A DNA stretch of 64,000 bases from Sycon ciliatum (taxonomy: Eukaryota > Porifera > Calcarea > Leucosolenida > Sycettidae), in assembly GCF_964019385.1 (NCBI RefSeq), contig NC_088643.1:81982881-82046880 (forward strand), read 5' to 3'. This document shows positions 61,248 to 64,000 of this stretch, one piece after another. The translations under genes and the position numbers were made by a program. The stretch's first letter is position 1. Each line of letters opens with the position of its first letter. The notes under the pieces were generated by a model that was not told where the DNA came from, ran no database searches, and saw only the letters and a program-made list of their open reading frames with translations.

Positions 61248-62426
61248 AACAAGGGCAGTACGGTAATAGAGACAGAATACCAGGCTACTCAAAACACAGA
61301 ACGTATGCTGTCTGGGTGCTATCTTGCTGCTTTTGCAAGGAATTACACTTCGCAACAGGTCCCCTGCCACGAAGGTGTCAAGGAGAGCAATTCAACCTAC
61401 CTTGAAGGGATAGTCGGATGTTTATTGCATCTGTGTCTGCAGATACCAGATCTGATCCATAAGTCGACGGGAAAACTCAATACCAATCAACTGCAGGATA
61501 GGAAGACATAGATGCACACGGACATAAGAGAATAGAGAATATTTCACATTCAAAGGACAACAGCAGCTCCGTTTCCAAACCCACCAAACCGCACAACATG
61601 AAAGCAAGCAGATTGGACATTGCAGTGATGAACGGACAGCGCACGCCACCACTGCAAACATGCCCGCGTCTGGCAAAGACAATGAATGCACTGTATAAAT
61701 ATGACTGAGGCGGTGATCATTTCATCGGATCTGGATCGAGATTCCAGATCCTCTGAATCCTTCAGAATCAATTGATCGCTCTAGCTGCTTTCAGGTCAGG
61801 CTCAGCGCGTTTCCTCTCTCGTATGGCCACGCTCTGCTCTGGACAGACGTGAATACTAGTATCTTCTAAAGACCGGTACCTGCTCGGTTTTCTCCCGTTC
61901 GTCGCCCTTGAGCTTATCCGTCGATCCTGACTCATGACTGAAGGTGAAGAACGACGAAGAGAAATCCGGATCGAATTGGATCACTATGTTACACTCTGGT
62001 ACTGAATCTCACTGTTGAGAACAAACTGGTAATGTGAAGAACAGACTGGTAATGTGAAGAACGAGGAATATCTGTGAACTACGAAAACTCTGAAAACGCA
62101 AGCAAAACTCTGAGCTGTGAGAACAACAATTACAAGCCGCGTGAACAAACTCCAGCCTGACTCTAACTCTCGTAGGTCTAACTCTAACAAACGAAGAACG
62201 GAATATGTGAATATAAAAGAGCTGCTTGCAAAGCAGTGCCAGCCAAAGTGCAGCGACACAAAGAGACACGAGACCAGGAAAGCCCTCCGAAGGAGACGCA
62301 AAGGAAACACGAGTGCTCGCAACAGCTCCGGGTCGCGGGGGAAGTGCAGTGCAGTGACAAGCGCGGGAATAACAAAAAATAGTAATAATAATAATAACAC
62401 ATTTCGCGTAGTAGAACACTAAACAA
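61248..62426. other. No firmly supported gene
   Basis: A minus-strand exon-like piece at about 61500-61430 (acceptor TATCCTGCAG, then LIGIEFSRRLMDQIWYLQTQ and a stop) has protein-like composition and could be a terminal exon. No partner exon was found, so it is not called. Confidence 0.3.
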
Positions 62427-63192
62427 TAGTGTTGAAACGAATAATCGAATAATCGAATAATTTAGAATATTCGTGGGGTGAACGAATAATCGAATAGTCG
62501 TAGGAATTGTCAGAAATGGAAAAAAAAAGAAAAAAAAAACGATCTTTGCTCAATGCTGACCCTGCTGATATTTGCATTGCGTAGATCTGCTCGTAGTATT
62601 TCTTCTCAATCTCCTCTCCTCCAAGTTTTAATCTCCTACCGGTATCTAGTATTACTTCTCTTCTTTCCATACGAGGGAAACATGGATGTAGTGAATGTGA
62701 TTTTCGGTCTTTGACCACTTTGTGGTGGGTCTGATCTACTCACCTCCCACCGCTTTAGGAGCTGCATCTGCGCCTTGATCCAAGAGGGTGGTGGCTTTCC
62801 TGCGGATGCGGAAAACTCGGCTTCTAGCCGAGTCTCACACGAACCGTGAACGATTTTTGAACTTTTTTCTCCATACTGTGCTCTTCTGTCATGTCTGCAC
62901 CCTGTACTTGCCAGTGCACATACTGGTAGATCTACATGTACATGATTGTACATGTACGTGTACATGTACGTGCATGTGCTGTACCGGTTAACCGGTTATG
63001 CACCTCCACAATACAAAATCCGATATTATTATAAATCAGCGAAAAATTTCAAAAAAACTACTTAAAAAGTACTGAAAAAGTGTTGAAAAATTCCATCATG
63101 CGTATGATAGAATATAGAATATTCGTTCGATGGAGGGCGAAATTATTCGATAGATTATTCGTTCGAAGAATCCGTGTTCGGTTTAAACACTA
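62427..63192. mobile_element. hAT-like element with perfect 8-bp target duplication and exon-like content
   Basis: TAGTGTTGAAACGAATAATC at the left and a right end with GAATCCGTGTTCGGTTTAAACACTA form weak inverted ends. CTAAACAA flanks both sides (62419-62426 and 63193-63200). AATAATCGAATA and ATTCGTTCGA motifs are subterminal. On the minus strand, two exon-like stretches lie inside (KPPPSWIKAQMQLLKRWE before GAG|GTGAGT, and LGGEEIEKKYYEQIYAMQ). No complete transposase is present. Confidence 0.78.
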
Positions 63193-63212
63193 CTAAACAA
63201 TATAGAAAATAA

Positions 63213-63390
63213 AGTAGAAAGGAAAAGGACATATGGAAACGAGTTAAGAGTAACTCTCCACCACTGTAACTAGATACTATATACAGTCAGAAAGTGCAAC
63301 AACTAGGCACAAAACTGACAGAGTACTGAGACATTCAGTGGTGGAGAGTTACTCTTAACTCGTTTCCATATGTCCTTTTCCTTTCTACTT
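63213..63390. repeat. Foldback copy of the dispersed AGTAGAAAGGAAAAGG family
   Basis: AGTAGAAAGGAAAAGGACAT through GAGTAACTCTCCACC pairs with GGTGGAGAGTTACTC through TTTCCTTTCTACT. The centre contains CAGTCAGAAAGTGCAACAAC, as in the arms at 58986-59123 and 59470-59607. Confidence 0.85.
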
Positions 63391-63462
63391 TTATTATTGG
63401 CTCAATACCCGAGTTTCAAAATATAGAAATTCAGTGTTTTTTCCACTTCTGTCTTGTGAACA

Positions 63463-63800
63463 TCACCAGCAAGGTGTAGCTGCTGATACTGATTTCTCCT
63501 CGGTTGTCGAGCTGCACAGTTTCTTCCAGTCTGTCTTGTCCGCTGTTTGTTGTCGGCACCTGGAAAGGTCTTCCATGGTCTTCATGGGCACACCCAGCTT
63601 ATTCATCTCAGCGACCAGACTTGTGGCCAGTGTCAACTTTGGCCGCCCACGAGGTGCTTTGTTGCCCGTATCAAAATAGCCGCTCATGGCTACTTGCGGT
63701 GGCGTGTCCGTGTCCATCCGTTGCACATGACCGGTCATTCTTAGTCGCCCACATGCACCTGTATCTAATACAGGGTTGCTCTTGGTTCTGCCGTATAGGT
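63463..63800 (-). mobile_element. C-terminal fragment of a LINE ORF2
   Basis: On the minus strand the frame reads GRLRMTGHVQRMDTDTPPQ, a GDL-like VAMSGYFDTGNKAPRGRPK, then LVAEMNKLGVPMKTMEDLSR and DWKKL. The R-x-x-GH-x-x-RMD box followed by GRP-K and a Trp near the end is the usual C-terminal tail of RTE/CR1-like LINE proteins. No RT domain is seen in the window, and the copy is a fragment. Confidence 0.7.
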
Positions 63801-64000
63801 CGTCGTTCGAGATTGTGTCAGGGTATCGGATTCCAAGTAATAGTGAGGTTCTGCCACAGGGTAAAACGTACCAAAGCACGTATGGAAACCTCGCCGCGGT
63901 ACAGGATCAAGTTTCATACGTATTTTTCATACCGTTTTCCGTGTGAAACACGCTTCACACGGACTGGTCTCCGTGTGAAAACTGAACGGACAGAGTACAT

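Noticed and set aside
61984..62419. Leu/Phe-rich minus-strand frames like a membrane protein
   Set aside because: They are translations of a T-rich, repetitive stretch open in two overlapping registers, with no good start.

Overview
This is nuclear DNA of an animal, most likely a marine invertebrate. Protein-coding genes have many short GT-AG introns. The window carries a sushi/CCP domain, an axonemal CIMIP2 (FAM166) protein, a MICOS subunit and a nuclear tRNA-Gly. It is crowded with LTR, tyrosine-recombinase and non-LTR retroelements and with many kinds of inverted-repeat DNA element. A sponge or another early-branching or lophotrochozoan lineage would fit, but nothing here fixes the species.

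Layout of host genes. At 1-1213 (+) is the 3' end of a secreted or membrane protein with a sushi domain. At 3461-3935 (-) is a putative signal-peptide exon of an acidic Ser/Asp-rich secreted protein. At 7152-10615 (+) is a complete six-exon CIMIP2/FAM166-type ciliary protein. At 12159-18247 (+) is a complete five-exon nucleolar GTPase 2 (GNL2/NGP-1). At 19046-19687 (-) is a single-exon MIC26/MIC27 (APOO/APOOL) protein. At 27416-34511 (+) is a kelch-propeller protein with a long Ser/Thr-rich N-terminal half. At 38176-38246 (-) is a tRNA-Gly(CCC). At 39112-44215 (-) is a three-exon PH-domain and proline-rich adaptor-like protein. At 55167-56109 (-) is an AT-hook exon that runs into retroelement sequence. 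The genes look unrelated in function and show no operon-like arrangement.

Layout of mobile DNA. At 20884-26387 is a structurally complete Ty3/gypsy-type LTR retrotransposon: two 540-bp LTRs that read as identical, a 4-bp target duplication, an 18-nt tRNA-Phe primer-binding site and one open gag-pol frame with all catalytic residues. From 45.4 to 55.4 kb lies a retroelement graveyard: a 5'-truncated reverse transcriptase with a nuclease-like C-terminus, an 80-bp-arm foldback, a decayed DIRS-like element (gag, RT/RNase H, tyrosine recombinase), a CR1/jockey-like LINE that appears to have landed in the DIRS gag, and another retroelement tail. From 57.8 to 63.8 kb is a nest of inverted-repeat elements. 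It includes a TA-flanked 2.8-kb element and two hAT-like elements with perfect 8-bp target duplications. Small TA-flanked MITEs and foldbacks sit in nearly every large intron.

The clearest new-looking signals are the young gypsy element and its reconstructable insertion site, the families of MITEs that share ends but not interiors, the AT-hook ORF that reads into a retroelement tail, and a 54-bp minisatellite open on both strands. All calls come from reading the sequence. No database search was run.
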